From: Amoebophrya sp. A120
Taxonomy: Eukaryota; Sar; Dinophyceae; Syndiniales; Amoebophryaceae
Assembly (NCBI GenBank): GCA_905178155.1
Contig: CAJINV010000001.1
Location: 4,240,233 to 4,304,232 of the forward strand
Direction of reading: 5' to 3'
Length of the DNA: 64,000 nt
In this document: one piece after another, positions 1-11,097 of the stretch
Layout of the letters: each line of letters opens with the position of its first letter
Position numbering within the stretch: position 1 is the stretch's first letter
Notes under the pieces: generated by a model
The model's input: only the letters and a program-made list of their open reading frames with translations
The model's database searches: none
What the model was told of the DNA's origin: nothing
Position numbers and translations under genes: made by a program

Positions 1-459
1 GGTTGCCCTATATGGTAACGGCAACTGCCTTCGCGCTGCGTTTGCTAAGCAATATCGCAAGCGCGCAGAGCGCGCGCGCCGGCTTCGTGGGCCGGCGCGC
101 GCTCTGCGCGCGCGCGCGCACGCATTTGGTTACCAGATCATTATCAAGTATCTTCATCATCTGACTACTTTTTGCAAAGGTAAATTCCTCCGTCTATCAG
201 TCCTGTTGGGCTAGGGCTCGCAACCAGGATTATAAGGACCCTAGACTGGCACTCTCGCCGAAAAAAGTTTTCTTTGCGCTTCGCGTTTTTCTCAGATACT
301 TCTCGCAGACAGCAGGCGTGCTCAACGTGGACGAACCATCGGGGCTTCGGAGGGTTTGAAACATTTCTAAAAAGCGAGCTCTCGTGGTTGAGTTTCGAAA
401 ACAAAGCTAGTAGCATGATGTAAGGTCATAAGTGTGTTTAGAAAATGCCTTGTCCGTGA
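1..459. other. Intergenic, with GC-rich hairpin
   Basis: No supported gene lies here. The region is downstream of the cytochrome b561 gene. It contains a GC-rich inverted repeat, listed separately. The short open frames in it show no protein-like composition. Confidence 0.6.
61..112. repeat. GC-rich perfect-type hairpin
   Basis: A left arm of about 23 bases (gcgcgcagag followed by alternating CG, then ccggc) is mirrored after a six-base loop (ttcgtg) by gccggcgcgcgctctgcgcgc. The arms match except for a two-base difference in the CG run. The arms are almost pure G and C, unlike the flanks. It could be a strong stem-loop, a cruciform or a 3'-end structure; no function can be assigned. Confidence 0.75.
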
Positions 460-1968
460 CTAACTTTTCAGCCCCAGCGCCTGTTCGGAGGTTTCGATGC
501 TCATCTCGAGCATCTTCACCCCGATAGCTCCTTTATGGTCTTGGTCTCCGCCCCACACGGGTCTAGTGCCATCTGTCTTTGGTTCTGCGGTTCCACTGCC
601 TCCTGGAGGTAGTGGACAAGTGTCTCCCGCTCTTGTTCTTTCCGAAGGTTCAGACCTATCCTGGACTTGGAGTTGTTCTTGTTGCTTGCCTTCTCCACAT
701 ATAACACACGGCAGATCGAAGTACTTCCCCACTGCGCACCACCTCACTTCATTCGCAATCACAATACACAACCACAAAACCAAAAACGTCCACCCGACCG
801 CCTTCCCATAACTAGGCAGCCCTTCATACCGAAATGTATCTGCATGGTACCCCCCTAGCACCACGTTCACGCTACCGAGCAATACCGCGACGTAGCCAGC
901 CCCTTTGTGCGTGATCTCCCAAACCTGCCTTCCCGTCGACTTGTCCGCGAATCTCGTGCCTGGTTCTGGGTGTTCCACTTTGTGGCGAATCTGCGAATTG
1001 ATCCCCTGAAAAATTGCCAGACAGACGACCGCGAGCCCGAACGCTTCGTGCGGGTTCTGCTTCAACGCTCCGAAGTGCTGCGCTTTGCGGTAAACCAGGA
1101 TGGCGATTAGTCCGAGAAGGGAGAACGATATGCCGCTGATTTGGCAGATGCGATGAACGTTAAACCAAAAAGGAGCCTGACCGAGAAGTGGCGCGTGAAA
1201 TTTCTTCCCGTTTCTCGAGTCGCGGAGGTATCTGGCAGAGAGGACACCGATCGGTAGAAGGATCCCCCATGCAAGACTCATGCATATCGCATGCAGCCAG
1301 AGAAGAAAGCGCGCAGGAACGGCGTTTAGTTCCAGATCGGGAATCGTGTCGCAGGGGTTGTCAGTTTCACTACTTTCTTGTGCACCCACGTTGACGCAAA
1401 CACTATCACACCGTTGCCGGGCACCTTCTTCCGAGCCCTCTTGCAAGGCCGCATCGCAAAACGTAAACTCTGCGTTTCTAAGCACACCGTCTTTCGTTGA
1501 ATGTACCCCTGTGACGTTGACCAGGACGTGTTTTGACTTGTCGTCGTCAGGTAGCGTCTGCAGCAGTTCCAGTGCCTTTTGCGTAGACCCTTCGTCCAGC
1601 AAAAATTTCGGACGGTATACCAGCTGGCCCCCTCCTTCGACTCTTTCCAACAAGAAGAACGAATCACTGCACTGCGGCACGTCGCGCAGGCAGTGCGTCG
1701 TGTGCTCCTGGGGCTGCTGTTGCAGTTTTGCGCCGTCAAGTGCTGCCGGTGCCCCGGCTTCCACGTTGAGATTCCAACAATAATTGTCCACCAAATAACC
1801 CGAGTAGTGAACGTTAGATGCTGCGCTTGCAGCTGCCGACGGAAATATTGACAACGGTAATGCGCAGGACAGAAGAAGCAGAACAAAAACAAGCGAAAGA
1901 ATTCGGTCCCCGAGTATCCTCGGGAGTGCTCTGGGTCCCTCAGAGGAACGACGAGACATCCACATCAT
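460..1968 (-). CDS. Cytochrome b561-type transmembrane electron carrier
   Basis: A 502-residue single-exon protein. An N-terminal hydrophobic segment (about residues 22-47) looks like a signal peptide or anchor. A Cys-rich luminal domain follows (about 50-205, with YLVDNYCWN and THCLRDVPQC). Then comes a cytochrome b561 core of about six membrane segments (about 218-410). Candidate heme-ligand histidines appear in WLHAICMSLAWG, FNVHRICQISG, NPHEAFGLAV and THKGAGYVAVLLG, as expected for a di-heme b561 that moves electrons across a membrane. The tail after residue 415 is hydrophilic. Tandem ATGs open the frame, so the first or second Met may be used. Family membership is confident; the donor, acceptor and membrane are unknown. 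The luminal domain may add a specific substrate function. Confidence 0.87.
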   Translation of the reverse strand: MMWMSRRSSEGPRALPRILGDRILSLVFVLLLLSCALPLSIFPSAAASAASNVHYSGYLVDNYCWNLNVEAGAPAALDGAKLQQQPQEHTTHCLRDVPQCSDSFFLLERVEGGGQLVYRPKFLLDEGSTQKALELLQTLPDDDKSKHVLVNVTGVHSTKDGVLRNAEFTFCDAALQEGSEEGARQRCDSVCVNVGAQESSETDNPCDTIPDLELNAVPARFLLWLHAICMSLAWGILLPIGVLSARYLRDSRNGKKFHAPLLGQAPFWFNVHRICQISGISFSLLGLIAILVYRKAQHFGALKQNPHEAFGLAVVCLAIFQGINSQIRHKVEHPEPGTRFADKSTGRQVWEITHKGAGYVAVLLGSVNVVLGGYHADTFRYEGLPSYGKAVGWTFLVLWLCIVIANEVRWCAVGKYFDLPCVICGEGKQQEQLQVQDRSEPSERTRAGDTCPLPPGGSGTAEPKTDGTRPVWGGDQDHKGAIGVKMLEMSIETSEQALGLKS

Positions 1969-2385
1969 TTAATATTCGCGAACTCAAATAGGCTAGACGG
2001 CGTGACAATACACAGGATTGCACTTAAGAAATTCATTCGCAATGAAGAAGAACATCCTCTTTGCAGCGCAGTCATCGAGCCAAACTCCACGTGGAACAAG
2101 CACCACGCGACTTTCTCTGTCTTGTGTGTTAGTGTCAGCACAGTGACCTATGCACCAGCACTCGATGCCAGTCAGCTGTGCTTTTGAATATGATCATTAT
2201 TTGCAATAGACGCAACTTTCAAAACACATTCAGAAACTCCAGTGTTTCTGTTTCGCTCCATGATCTCTCGTGCTGGCGGCACGAAGACAACCAGGAGCAG
2301 TTCTTTTCACAACTACTGTACAACTTTTTTTCATCTCTCCTATCGCTATCTGGAACCAAAAGCGTGACTGAGAAATGACTTCTCA
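1969..2385. other. Intergenic, no feature seen
   Basis: AT-richer spacer between the b561 start and the end of the next gene upstream. It probably holds the b561 promoter and 5' leader and the 3' end of the neighbour. I see no gene or repeat. Confidence 0.5.
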
Positions 2386-3833
2386 TCAGTCGCCCAGCCT
2401 CCTCCCCTGCCCTTGAAAAACTTGGAATCCCGGGGCCTGCTGCGGTTGCCCGCTGATTCCGCCTCCCCAGCCTCCGCCACCACCTCCCGCAGGCGCACCT
2501 CCACCTCCGCCTGCACCCGGTGCGCCACCGCCAGGTGGTCCTCCGCCTATTCTACCAGCTGGTCGCTCAGGTGCGCGGGGACCGAAGCCGGCAGCACCAA
2601 GTTGGTAAGCAGAAACCTGCTTGTAAATCTGCCAACCGCAGTACGCACAGAAAATCTCCACGATTTCCATATGGCGTTCTCAACTGTTACATTCTCAAAC
2701 GTCACAATGGCATCTGGAATTTGTGTTGCAAGAAGTGCATGATCTACCCTACTCCCACAGGATTGCGCATGACAAGCTCTGGAGTCCCAATCCGCACTAC
2801 AATCCGGCGAAATTTGTATTGCAGAAAGTGGAATGCTGTCCGAGTCTGTCATGTTGATCATGCAAGACAAGCCTCAGATTCTATTGTAACGTTTGAGATT
2901 GTAACGCTTGAGCAGGTCATATCCCAATATCGACGTCAACATCGTGTATCTGTGGTGATAGTTAATATAATAGGTTGTGTTGATGAAACTCGAAGTCGAA
3001 ATAAAAACATACAGTCATCTTCAATCACGAGGCTTCGACGGCCGGGCGTTTCAACTTCAAGTGAGTCTGTTTTCCATATCATGAAAGTGACAAACAAAAG
3101 CTTTATACGGGACGAGTATTGGAAATTGCACAAAGATCAGCAGGTTGAAAACGCCATTGAGGCCGGACAGGAAGCAAAACGGCATCAGCACGCGGAAGCC
3201 ACCTGAAGAGCGTCAGCGTGAAAATATTTTTTTTCAGGGCCTCCGTGCAATGTATACTCGTCAAAAGCTTCTTCCAATAGATGACGACGGGCTGCGCAAT
3301 CACGTCTGCATCCGAGAGGGCACGATGATGGGTACAATCAAAAACGAGCAAAATTCTACCTCCCCCGCAGCACATGGCAATCATGGTGTTCCGCAGGTAT
3401 CGGTGTATGTTGGAGATCAGTTCGTCCGATCGCATAAAGAATATGCCGAAAAGTATGCAGATCCAGTCCGAAATTGCTCCTGCGACGTCACCTGTGGTGT
3501 TTTTTATGGTAGAACTGTTTTTCATGTGTTGCAAATGTTTCAAATTCAAACGTTGCCGCGAAATGGAGGAAAGCAAGCCGCTTCTTCAACAAGGCGGAAT
3601 GGAATCGAATCGATCGTATACGAAAGAAGTACTGCATCACTCGCACATACGTTCTTGCTGTAAAAACGTCCGGGATCGGGAATCAAACCATCAGAAATAC
3701 CGAGGCAAAGTCGGAATATCGCCAGCACCATTTCGGTGAGGAGCGCATACCGGAGCGCGATGAAGAACTTCCGCGCAGGCTCCGGGATGACTGAGTCATC
3801 GAGAAACTCAATGCCGGGAACCGGCAGCACCAT
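2386..3833 (-). CDS. Small multi-pass membrane protein with Gly/Pro-rich tail, spliced
   Basis: No known family recognised. Exon 1 (3833-3668) starts MVLPVPGIEFLDD and holds a membrane segment. Exon 2 (3491-3360) starts DVAGAISDWICILFGIFF. Exon 3 (3305-3258) and exon 4 (from 3202, GFRVLMPFCFLSG) follow. The three introns joining these four exons read GT-AG and keep the frame; two are only 54-55 bp. A further exon probably lies near 2955-2925. An introner intron (2669-2921) precedes the last exon, which encodes EIFCAYCGWQIYKQVSAYQ and then a Gly/Pro-rich low-complexity tail ending at 2386. The joins around the introner are not resolved. The hydrophobic segments and the absence of a signal-peptide cleavage pattern suggest a polytopic membrane protein with a cytosolic glycine-rich tail. 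Confidence 0.6.
2669..2921. mobile_element. Introner element, family E (copy 1)
   Basis: About 253 bp with terminal inverted repeats built on the motif atatggcgttctcaa followed by tgttacattctcaaacgt. The other end reads acgtttgagattgtaacgcttgag in inverted orientation. Possible 3-bp duplication tcc at both edges. It sits in the last intron of the small membrane-protein gene. The related copy is at 59452-59687. Confidence 0.72.
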
Positions 3834-4732
3834 GGTCTGGTGAATCTATCTCGACCGAAACTTCCTTACATGGTGAATTTCGCCGAAAATGTCGCCAGCT
3901 CCATCAAAAAAGGATGGAGCAGCGCGGTCTACAGGAAACAACTACTTAGTTGTGCAAAAAGCAAGTAAAAGGTATACCTTTACCTTAACCTTAGAGGACA
4001 CTCAAGAAAAGATAGAATGAACGACAAAGACGTGTCTTCGTTTGAAGATTTTTACACGCCAGCGATACTGAAAAAACGAAATGCGAATGTCAGCAATCAA
4101 CTTCGTCCAGGGCTAAAAACCCAAGATTATCAAACAATAACCGATTTTTTTCGCTACAGGCACTGAAGATTTTGAGATCGCGTAGAAATGGGATAGGATA
4201 AAACTAGCCGATGGCTTTCTTTTGCAGAACAAAATCGCTGCTGCGCCTGCGACAAGAAACCACAGCTGATGCTGTCTGTGGAGAGAAGTGGATGTGGACC
4301 CTAGCTATTGTAAATGTGTATGCCCCGGACTGATGCACGAGTTTAGGGGCGGCAAAACGAAAAGCCTGTTCTTCTCGAAGAAAGTGATACTGACTTCACC
4401 ACCTGCAGAAGAAACTGCACCGTCACCGAAGACAATCCGCATATCAAATGAGTCTCGTGGTTCTCATCCTCAGGTCCATCACGGTGAAAAAACCGTTGCT
4501 TTTCCTAATGTGGAAAAAAAAAAGAAGATTCATCTTTTCCAATCCTATTTCCAACTCGCTCTGTCTGCGTTTGACACGTCAGAGTGTAACTCATCACTGG
4601 GGATCCGCTCCCTCGCAAGAACGGGAGCATCCATCGGTTTCTTGCGTCGCATCGCCACGGCTGGCACAACTTGAACTTGAACTCCTCCTGCAAGAGCATC
4701 AGGATAGTGTTAGTGCATAGTGGTCTGCGTTT
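3834..4732. other. Intergenic, no gene seen
   Basis: About 900 bases between the methyltransferase-like gene and the membrane-protein gene. Open frames on both strands are short and lack protein-like composition. I see no repeat and no RNA gene. Confidence 0.5.
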
Positions 4733-6079
4733 TCACATCTTCGGACATGGGTCAAAGCCGTTGCCTCCGTCTCCGCCGGAACCAGCCCATGCGCTGACGT
4801 CGTACAGAAATAGCTTTTTGCTCGCAATCCGTGCCACCACGTGTTCGCTGAAGGACAGGGTTTCTGGCGCATCCTCCTCCAGCAGCACTTCTTGCAGTCC
4901 CGGCAACACAAATGGCCACTCCGTCGGGTCGTTCTCCGTGGCGCCGGGTGTCGGGATATTTCTTGTGTTCGGAATCCCGGTCTTGTAGCCACCCATGAGT
5001 AGGTACCGAAATAGCAGTGGGTTTTCTCTGTGCCACCTGTACACGTTGAGGAAGAAGCGACAGCTCTGCACCAGCGAAACGTGCTGCAACGCGTCCCGAA
5101 TGAAAAGCAATGAGTTCGAAATTTTTGCTGGACGAGGTTGTAGGTCAATTAAAATCGGATCGACTGCATGTGCGATTTCAGTGAAGTTCCGGTAGAAGCG
5201 CAAATTCGTAAAGTCGCCGTTGATCACGTGGATGTGCGGGTGGGTTGCAAACTTCCTCTGGTGGCGCTCCGCCTCTGCAGGAGCGATTTCCATACCTATG
5301 TAAAAAAGCTCAGGTCGAGTTGGGCCGCTCTGTGGTTGCTCTAGCTCTAGGCCTGTCTGCCCTGCCCGTTTTCCATTCCAATCTGTGACGAATTGCGTGG
5401 CCCACAGCATGTCACCGCAGGCGAAGTCGAAAAACTTTACTTTCCCGGATGTTGATGAGCCTTCTCCCTCTAATGCGGGATGAAACAACTTCCCCAACAA
5501 TCTTTCGAGCTGCCGCCTGAGCCCGGTGGTATACTCGACCAAAGACCCGCTCCCTGCGGTGCCCATGTTGTGCACCGGGTCACTGTTGTCCGTCGAATGC
5601 CGTGCGTAGAGCTGCTTTTTCCGGCGGTACTGATTTTCGCCCTCGTGGAACTCCCACTCGTGGCCGTAGAGTATGTCAAATTCGTCCTGCTCGCGGCCAA
5701 AGCCCCATTTGCCCGTGCTGTAAATGTGCTGGAAGGACTTCCTGCTGTGGTAGGTCCAAAGCTCGCTCTCGTACGGGCTGAGGTGGCGCCAATTCTTCGT
5801 GTAGTTGTATTTTTCCGCGTACGAGCTGGAGAGCAGGCTTGTTTCGTCGTATTTTGCCCAGTCCTGCCGCCGCATGTACTGGAGATTCGTCTTCGGGTCG
5901 CGAAAGAGATACTCGCCCTCGTGCGAGAGCGTGACGACGGTTTGGTGTACTTTTTCATCTTGGGTCTCTGCTAGAGGCAAGACGCCTCCACTCGAAAGAA
6001 GAAGAAACCATGCGAAGATCGCAAAAATCGATCTTGCGTGTAACACGATCAAAAATCCACAGGAGACGACGGCACTCAT
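4733..6079 (-). CDS. Secreted or luminal SAM-methyltransferase-like protein
   Basis: A 448-residue single-exon protein. The N-terminus (about residues 5-37) is a strong hydrophobic segment, consistent with a signal peptide or type II anchor. A Tyr/Trp-rich region follows (60-190). Residues about 230-330 carry a Rossmann-like methyltransferase pattern: a motif I-like strand and turn FFDFACGDMLWATQFV, an acidic motif II GMEIAPAEAERH, and INGDFTNLRF in the motif III position. The Gly-rich loop is reduced to one Gly, so cofactor binding is plausible but not certain. A Gly-rich C-terminal tail ends in DPCPKM. The first Met gives the signal peptide, so I keep it. It could be an ER/Golgi or surface enzyme; the substrate is unknown. 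Confidence 0.68.
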   Translation of the reverse strand: MSAVVSCGFLIVLHARSIFAIFAWFLLLSSGGVLPLAETQDEKVHQTVVTLSHEGEYLFRDPKTNLQYMRRQDWAKYDETSLLSSSYAEKYNYTKNWRHLSPYESELWTYHSRKSFQHIYSTGKWGFGREQDEFDILYGHEWEFHEGENQYRRKKQLYARHSTDNSDPVHNMGTAGSGSLVEYTTGLRRQLERLLGKLFHPALEGEGSSTSGKVKFFDFACGDMLWATQFVTDWNGKRAGQTGLELEQPQSGPTRPELFYIGMEIAPAEAERHQRKFATHPHIHVINGDFTNLRFYRNFTEIAHAVDPILIDLQPRPAKISNSLLFIRDALQHVSLVQSCRFFLNVYRWHRENPLLFRYLLMGGYKTGIPNTRNIPTPGATENDPTEWPFVLPGLQEVLLEEDAPETLSFSEHVVARIASKKLFLYDVSAWAGSGGDGGNGFDPCPKM

Positions 6080-7255
6080 CTCATTGCTTGCTACAAAGTC
6101 TCATACTCCAAGTCAGTGGGCACGAAGTAAGACGAAAGTAAAAGGCGTACGGGATATGGAGTGCGGGACATTGAAGCAATACGCCTAACAACTGCAGCCC
6201 CTGGCGTAGCTAAGTAGGTGGACCTGCGACATCGGCAGACGGAACAACGCCAAACAGACAGAGGTCGCTAGACGTCGCGCGGCGCGTAAACGCAGTGAAC
6301 CGCTTTACTTAGTTCCGCCGTCTCACAATCATAGCCAGCCGGCGCCCGCTGAAAGTAGCGGGAACGCTGGAGCTTTGCACGCTATCAATCCGGTTCCATT
6401 TTCGGCTCATCGCTTCGCGGGGTCCTATCATAGCACGGATGTATGGGACGCGAAGACATTCGAATAAACACGGAAGCGCTGGATGATGCGAATAAATGTG
6501 GCCAGCTTATTTTTTATTAGTTGATGGAGCATATAAGTAGCTTCATAGACCGATCCTCGCCAGCCTACTATAATGGTCGTAACCTCGTTCGCTGCACACA
6601 GCTCGCACCTATGCAACAAGCTATCGCTTCTACTGGTACTGAGTCGCATGCTTTCATTATCTTGCCCTGTAAAAATTAGGCACAAAATACGCAAGCGCGC
6701 GTATGGGTGTCCATCTTTCCATCTGCAGTTCTATGCTCAAGCGAGAACAGGGCCAGCGTGCAAATGTACAGCAAGACGCAACGCATATGCGAAGCACGGG
6801 GGAATGTGCAGAAATGTCGGCAAATGCAGTGAAAAGAGGTGAGAGCTAAGGCCTGTATGTAGTAGAAATCAAAAGTGTAAGCGCGGGCGAAACGCACACT
6901 GAGTCTGCTTGGATACTCAACATACACCCGCAAAGCACGCAGCATCTTCAGCACGAAGAGGCTGCAAGGTGTCCGGACAGTTTCTACTTGTCTTTTACTG
7001 CGGCGCGCGACGGGGCTTCGTGGCGGAGAGGACCCCCAGAAGAGTGCTCCCGCGTAAGCGCTCCGAAAACGCTTCCGCGAAGCGATCCGGGATTCAAACT
7101 ATGCAAGGCAGAGCTTTTTTTCGGTTGTGGGTTCTTCTAGTGCAGCAGAAGCACAAGACTGTGGGCCTGGAGCCAAAAGATCCATACGTAGACTGAAAAT
7201 AGACATACAAAATTAATGAGCATACAACAGTCGCTGCGGCCAACAGCTTGTCTTC
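6080..7255. other. Intergenic, no gene seen
   Basis: About 1.2 kb upstream of the methyltransferase-like gene. Scattered open frames on both strands are short and mutually overlapping. I see no clear repeat or RNA gene. Confidence 0.45.
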
Positions 7256-7639
7256 CTATCCTTCGCGAGATAAGCAACGCCAACCAAAGTCCATGGCGGG
7301 TTTTTCGATGAACATACACCAGCCCTGCGGTGCGAATACGTTACGCAGGGCATGTTCTTGATCTTGCTGAGGGCTCCCCGCGCGAATACATACCAACCCA
7401 CAACACAGAAAACCCGGCACCATGCGGATACCAGTGCTGCACTTGACCTGCAGCGTGATCCGCCATCTTGCCTCAGCGGCCGTCCCTGCCTCCTCCACAT
7501 GCGTTACCTGGCAAGCGCTGTCCCTCTCGCAGAAGCCGTTCGTGTTGGTAAGAAACTCCTTCACGCGTTCCGCGCTCCACGACCACCATCTCCACACCAC
7601 CGCTGTTATTTCGTATTCGTAAATCGCCGAGGCCGCCAT
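7256..7639 (-). CDS. Possible 127-residue hypothetical protein
   Basis: An isolated open frame starting MAASAIYEYEITAVVWRWW, with mixed hydrophobic and charged composition and several Cys residues. It follows the direction of the array. No family is recognised. The frame is overlapped by others of similar size, so chance is a serious alternative. It could also be an exon of a larger, poorly preserved gene. Confidence 0.25.
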   Translation of the reverse strand: MAASAIYEYEITAVVWRWWSWSAERVKEFLTNTNGFCERDSACQVTHVEEAGTAAEARWRITLQVKCSTGIRMVPGFLCCGLVCIRAGSPQQDQEHALRNVFAPQGWCMFIEKPAMDFGWRCLSREG

Positions 7640-8040
7640 GATCGTCCTGGAATGAGAATTGATTGCGATTCACAGAAACAAATGCCACCATGCTTTTTTT
7701 TGTGGTGGACGCTCGTGGAAAGAAAGGCAAAGGCTTGCGTCGCCATCAAAATAATTTCGCGACCAAAATCATACATCAATCACGAACATTTATCGAAGGA
7801 GACAACTGCCCTGCAGGGGCTAGCCACTTCTAACTAATGCTAAACAAAAACAAAGGAGATGAGAACACTAAAGCTAATTAATACCGCTCGTCGCTTTGCG
7901 CCACAGCGCCCTTGTTATATACGACCCCAGACAAAGCCGCAGGGGGTGCCAGGCTGCTCGAGGCCAACCTCCTGCCTGCCGGGGCCGCCGCAATCGGGTG
8001 AATTCGAAGAAGAAGGTGGGGCCGCAGGCGGTCGGGGGTC
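7640..8040. other. Intergenic, no gene seen
   Basis: AT-richer spacer, then a rise to high GC before the minisatellite. I see no supported gene. Confidence 0.4.
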
Positions 8041-8510
8041 TGCTGGGGCGGCGGCCGGAGATGGCGGGGGCTCCGCGGGTGGCTGTCGAAGAAGCTGCCG
8101 GGGAAGTCGCGCCCGTGTGACTGCCGAGGAAGCCGCCCGGGGGCTGCCGGAGAAGTCGCGCGCCGCGCACTGTCGAAGAAGCTGCCGCAAGCAGTCGGAA
8201 CAACCTCCGCGAGGCTTCGAAGGGACCGCCGCCGGCCGGGGAAGGACGCGCGCGGGGGGCCGGGGGAGTTTCCGCAAGGCCGGAGAAGCTGCCGCAGGTC
8301 CGGAGAAATTGCCAGGGGCACGGAGAAATCGCCAAGGCTTGCCGGGGAACGCGCCGCGACGCGTCGGGGGGCCGGCTGCAAGTTGCCGGGGAAGCTGCCG
8401 CAAGGCGCCGCAGAAGTCGCCGCAAGCTTTCGGAGAAGTTGCCGCAAGATTTCGGAGAAATCTCCGCAAGCTGTCGGAGAAGTTTCCGCCCAGAGCCTGC
8501 GAGCCACCAA
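8041..8510. repeat. Degenerate 20-22 bp GC-rich minisatellite
   Basis: Units of the form GCCGCAAG, then 2-5 variable bases, then CGGAGAAGTT follow one another. The clearest run is around 8390-8490, where consecutive units are 22 bases long; units around 8270-8345 are 20 bases long. Because a 22-base period is not a multiple of three, long open frames appear on both strands. I treat these as a by-product and annotate no protein. Confidence 0.75.
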
Positions 8511-11097
8511 CGGCAAAAACCGCCAGCAGCCCACGCGGCCAGGGCGGCGCGGCTCCGGACGGAGGCGCGCGCCTGCTAGGCTTTTCCGCCTTTGCCGCAA
8601 ACAAACGCGGGCAGCTTTCTGCCGGCGCTCAGGCTCTGGAGCTGAAAAATTTGCGGAGCTACACCGAGAAAGGTAAGCAATAGCCCGCCGCTTCCATGTC
8701 CATGCTGTTGTCGTGTGCGTGTCGGTAATTTACAAAAAAAAAAAATTGCTTTCTTTTTACAAAAAAGCAGAATATCATATGAGGAATATTACAAAGCGAA
8801 ATGCTTGCATTTTACAAAAAAACAGAAGCTGGCATGCTGTGCGTAAGCCTAAGGTCATCTAAAGCAGGTGGCATCTGCTATGTGAGCGTCGCTGTCGGTT
8901 CATAGGTCTGCTGAGGCTGGTTGGGAAATCGAAAAAGGAAAAGCATGCACCTAAAGCACAGCAGGCATACACAAGTAAGCCCCCACTGACCTACGTGTTT
9001 GCGCCGCAGCTCCAGCAGCTACTTTGTGCAGCAAGTGCAAGTGCCCCCTCTTCTACAATCTGCATTTGTCATCTGATGGCCCATAGTGATTCAGCATTCA
9101 GAGTAGCACTGCTTGCACAGGCCATGCTCTTCCTTTTGCTTGCCTAACTAGATCTATCCTAGGCCCTATGCTTCTGGTACTTCTGGTGGCCGCGATCTCA
9201 TTTTGCATCTACATTTCATCGGGGTGATGCCCGCATCTGCGTGATAGGGCTCGGGCCGATCAGGATCAACACTGGGCCTGAAGGTGCCGAGCAAGTGAAG
9301 CTAAAAGTTTCAGTTTGCGTCTTTAGTTATAATTTTCACACACTAGTTATAGAAATTATAGATGCGCATCATACAAATGCGCGCCTCTTGGTCTCGGGTC
9401 TTTGGCCCTTTCCTTCTAGCTAATTTGGCAAATAAGGGTAGCGATACGGCGCAAAGTTTATGTAGTACCACCGCACCCAACCGCTGCGCCAGGCGCAGCC
9501 CGCCCCGCTTCCGCGCGTCGGCGCCTCACCGCCGGCACAACAAACAGCAGCGCGGCCAAAAGTGGCCGCATGCCACTGAGCCACCTCTCGCGATGCGCTT
9601 CAAGAAGTCCAGCATCAAGGCGCCGCCTCCTGCCCGCAAGTTGCAAGAACGCCGCCGCGCGTCCCAATGCGCCCGCTGCAATCCCGATAGGTAGGGCTGG
9701 CGTCATACAAGCTCGAAGCCTGTTACTGTTACTGTTCGTCCTCGTAGCAACCGTCTTTCGCCAGTCCCTCTGACAGAAATTGTGGCCTGCAGACGCAAGG
9801 GAAGTCTCGCTCTTTCTGTAGCCGAAGCTGCAGCATGAAAAATGGAAAGCGTGCGCATCAGGGTTGCCTAATAATACCGCCCGGAGCACCATCTGCGAGA
9901 CTAGCACCATTATCCTTCCTCCTCCATTACCGCTACTGGAAACGCTCTTGGTCCGTGCAGACATGTTCAACTTGGACCTCGATCTTCTATTTCCTTGCTC
10001 TTGCATATGCAAGGGCATCTTTTTCTTGTTTGCTTTTACTACTTACAATGACGAAACCGTGACCCATTAATTCGCACCCAATTGTATGTCATTGTCAAAA
10101 CCGGAATGAGACATGTGCACTTGGTTTGATTGTTCCGGATAAACATAAAGCGAGGAGCCGCAATCTAAACAAATATGATGGAGTGCACTCAAACTCATGC
10201 CAGGACGATGAGGCAGTGCTTCTGACTCTGAGGGAGAACGAGCATAGTATCGACGAACCTCGTAGACCGACTTCGACACCGACCGATACCGAGTGCGCGA
10301 TGGCAGAATGCAATGAAAACGCTCAACATGACTGAAGCTGTCGGAGTTTAAAACTAGTGCCTACAGACTGACACATAGCTATATATCACCGACAGCATTC
10401 TACTCGCACTGCTTGAGCTTGAGCCGCTCCTGCGTCTCCTCACGATTGCAAGCGCCGAAGCTGTAAGCTTGAAGCTTGACTTTCCGCTGGAAACTCAAAT
10501 TGTCAGAAAAGCTACGAGGTCGATGGCTGTCTGAGTTTTCTCTTGCCTCAGGATGCGCATTCACTACAGTGACCGACTGGTAATGATGGGTGCGGGCACG
10601 AGCGCGACAAAAAAACTGCGCCTCCTGACGATGGCAATCAGAACTGCGTCACGACATTCACATGTGGATGTATATATCCGACTCAGTTGACAACTGCAGC
10701 AGAGGAACACACAGCCGACATCTGTCGCTACTGCGGTCTGACCCTAAAGTGAAAGCGGCGGCGATCGCTCTTCCACTTGGAAGAGCGCATTTCTGTGCAA
10801 GGGCACAACACGAGTAGCCGTATGAATCAAGAAAGTAGCCTACTCTTTTTGTTTTGCCAGAAGCTTGAGAATGAAATGTAGCTTCTGTTCTCGTGTCTGA
10901 CTCCCACCGCATCCATAGATGAAAAAGTGTACCACGTCAGCGCGAAGATCCCTTTAGGAGAGGCTCTTGTGGGACTATGTTTAAGCGAAATAGTGCCTGC
11001 CCAGAAAAAAATGAATAAACCTGATTTGCTCTACTTGTGTAAAGAAAAAAAAGATAGCGGCTGTTCTCCATCTTCACAGTGCGCAGGTAGTTTTCCC
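8511..11097. other. Long gene-poor stretch
   Basis: About 2.6 kb. It holds A/T-rich motifs near 8730-8820, where ttttacaaaaaa recurs three times, then unremarkable sequence. The only long frame (10018-9458, minus, 186 residues) contains an Arg/Ala-rich half that lies over a local GC island (9470-9700). I do not regard it as supported. I see no RNA gene. Confidence 0.45.

Noticed and set aside
6385-6405. A sequence resembling a dinoflagellate spliced leader (ccattttcggctcat)
   Set aside because: It differs from the known leader core (CCATTTTGGCTCAAG) by an inserted base and a different end, lacks the upstream part and the GT donor, and lies in a gap without a gene.
8041-8510. Regularly spaced repeats that could suggest a CRISPR array
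   Set aside because: Units are contiguous and degenerate without unique spacers, the genome is eukaryotic, and there are no cas genes.
7859-8683. A 274-residue plus-strand frame and three overlapping minus-strand frames of up to 240 residues
   Set aside because: All lie on the GC-rich minisatellite. The period makes every frame open, and the composition is Gly/Ala/Arg/Pro low complexity.
9458-10018. A 186-residue minus-strand frame
   Set aside because: Its second half reads through a short GC island and the first half lacks protein-like features. No splice context, no family.
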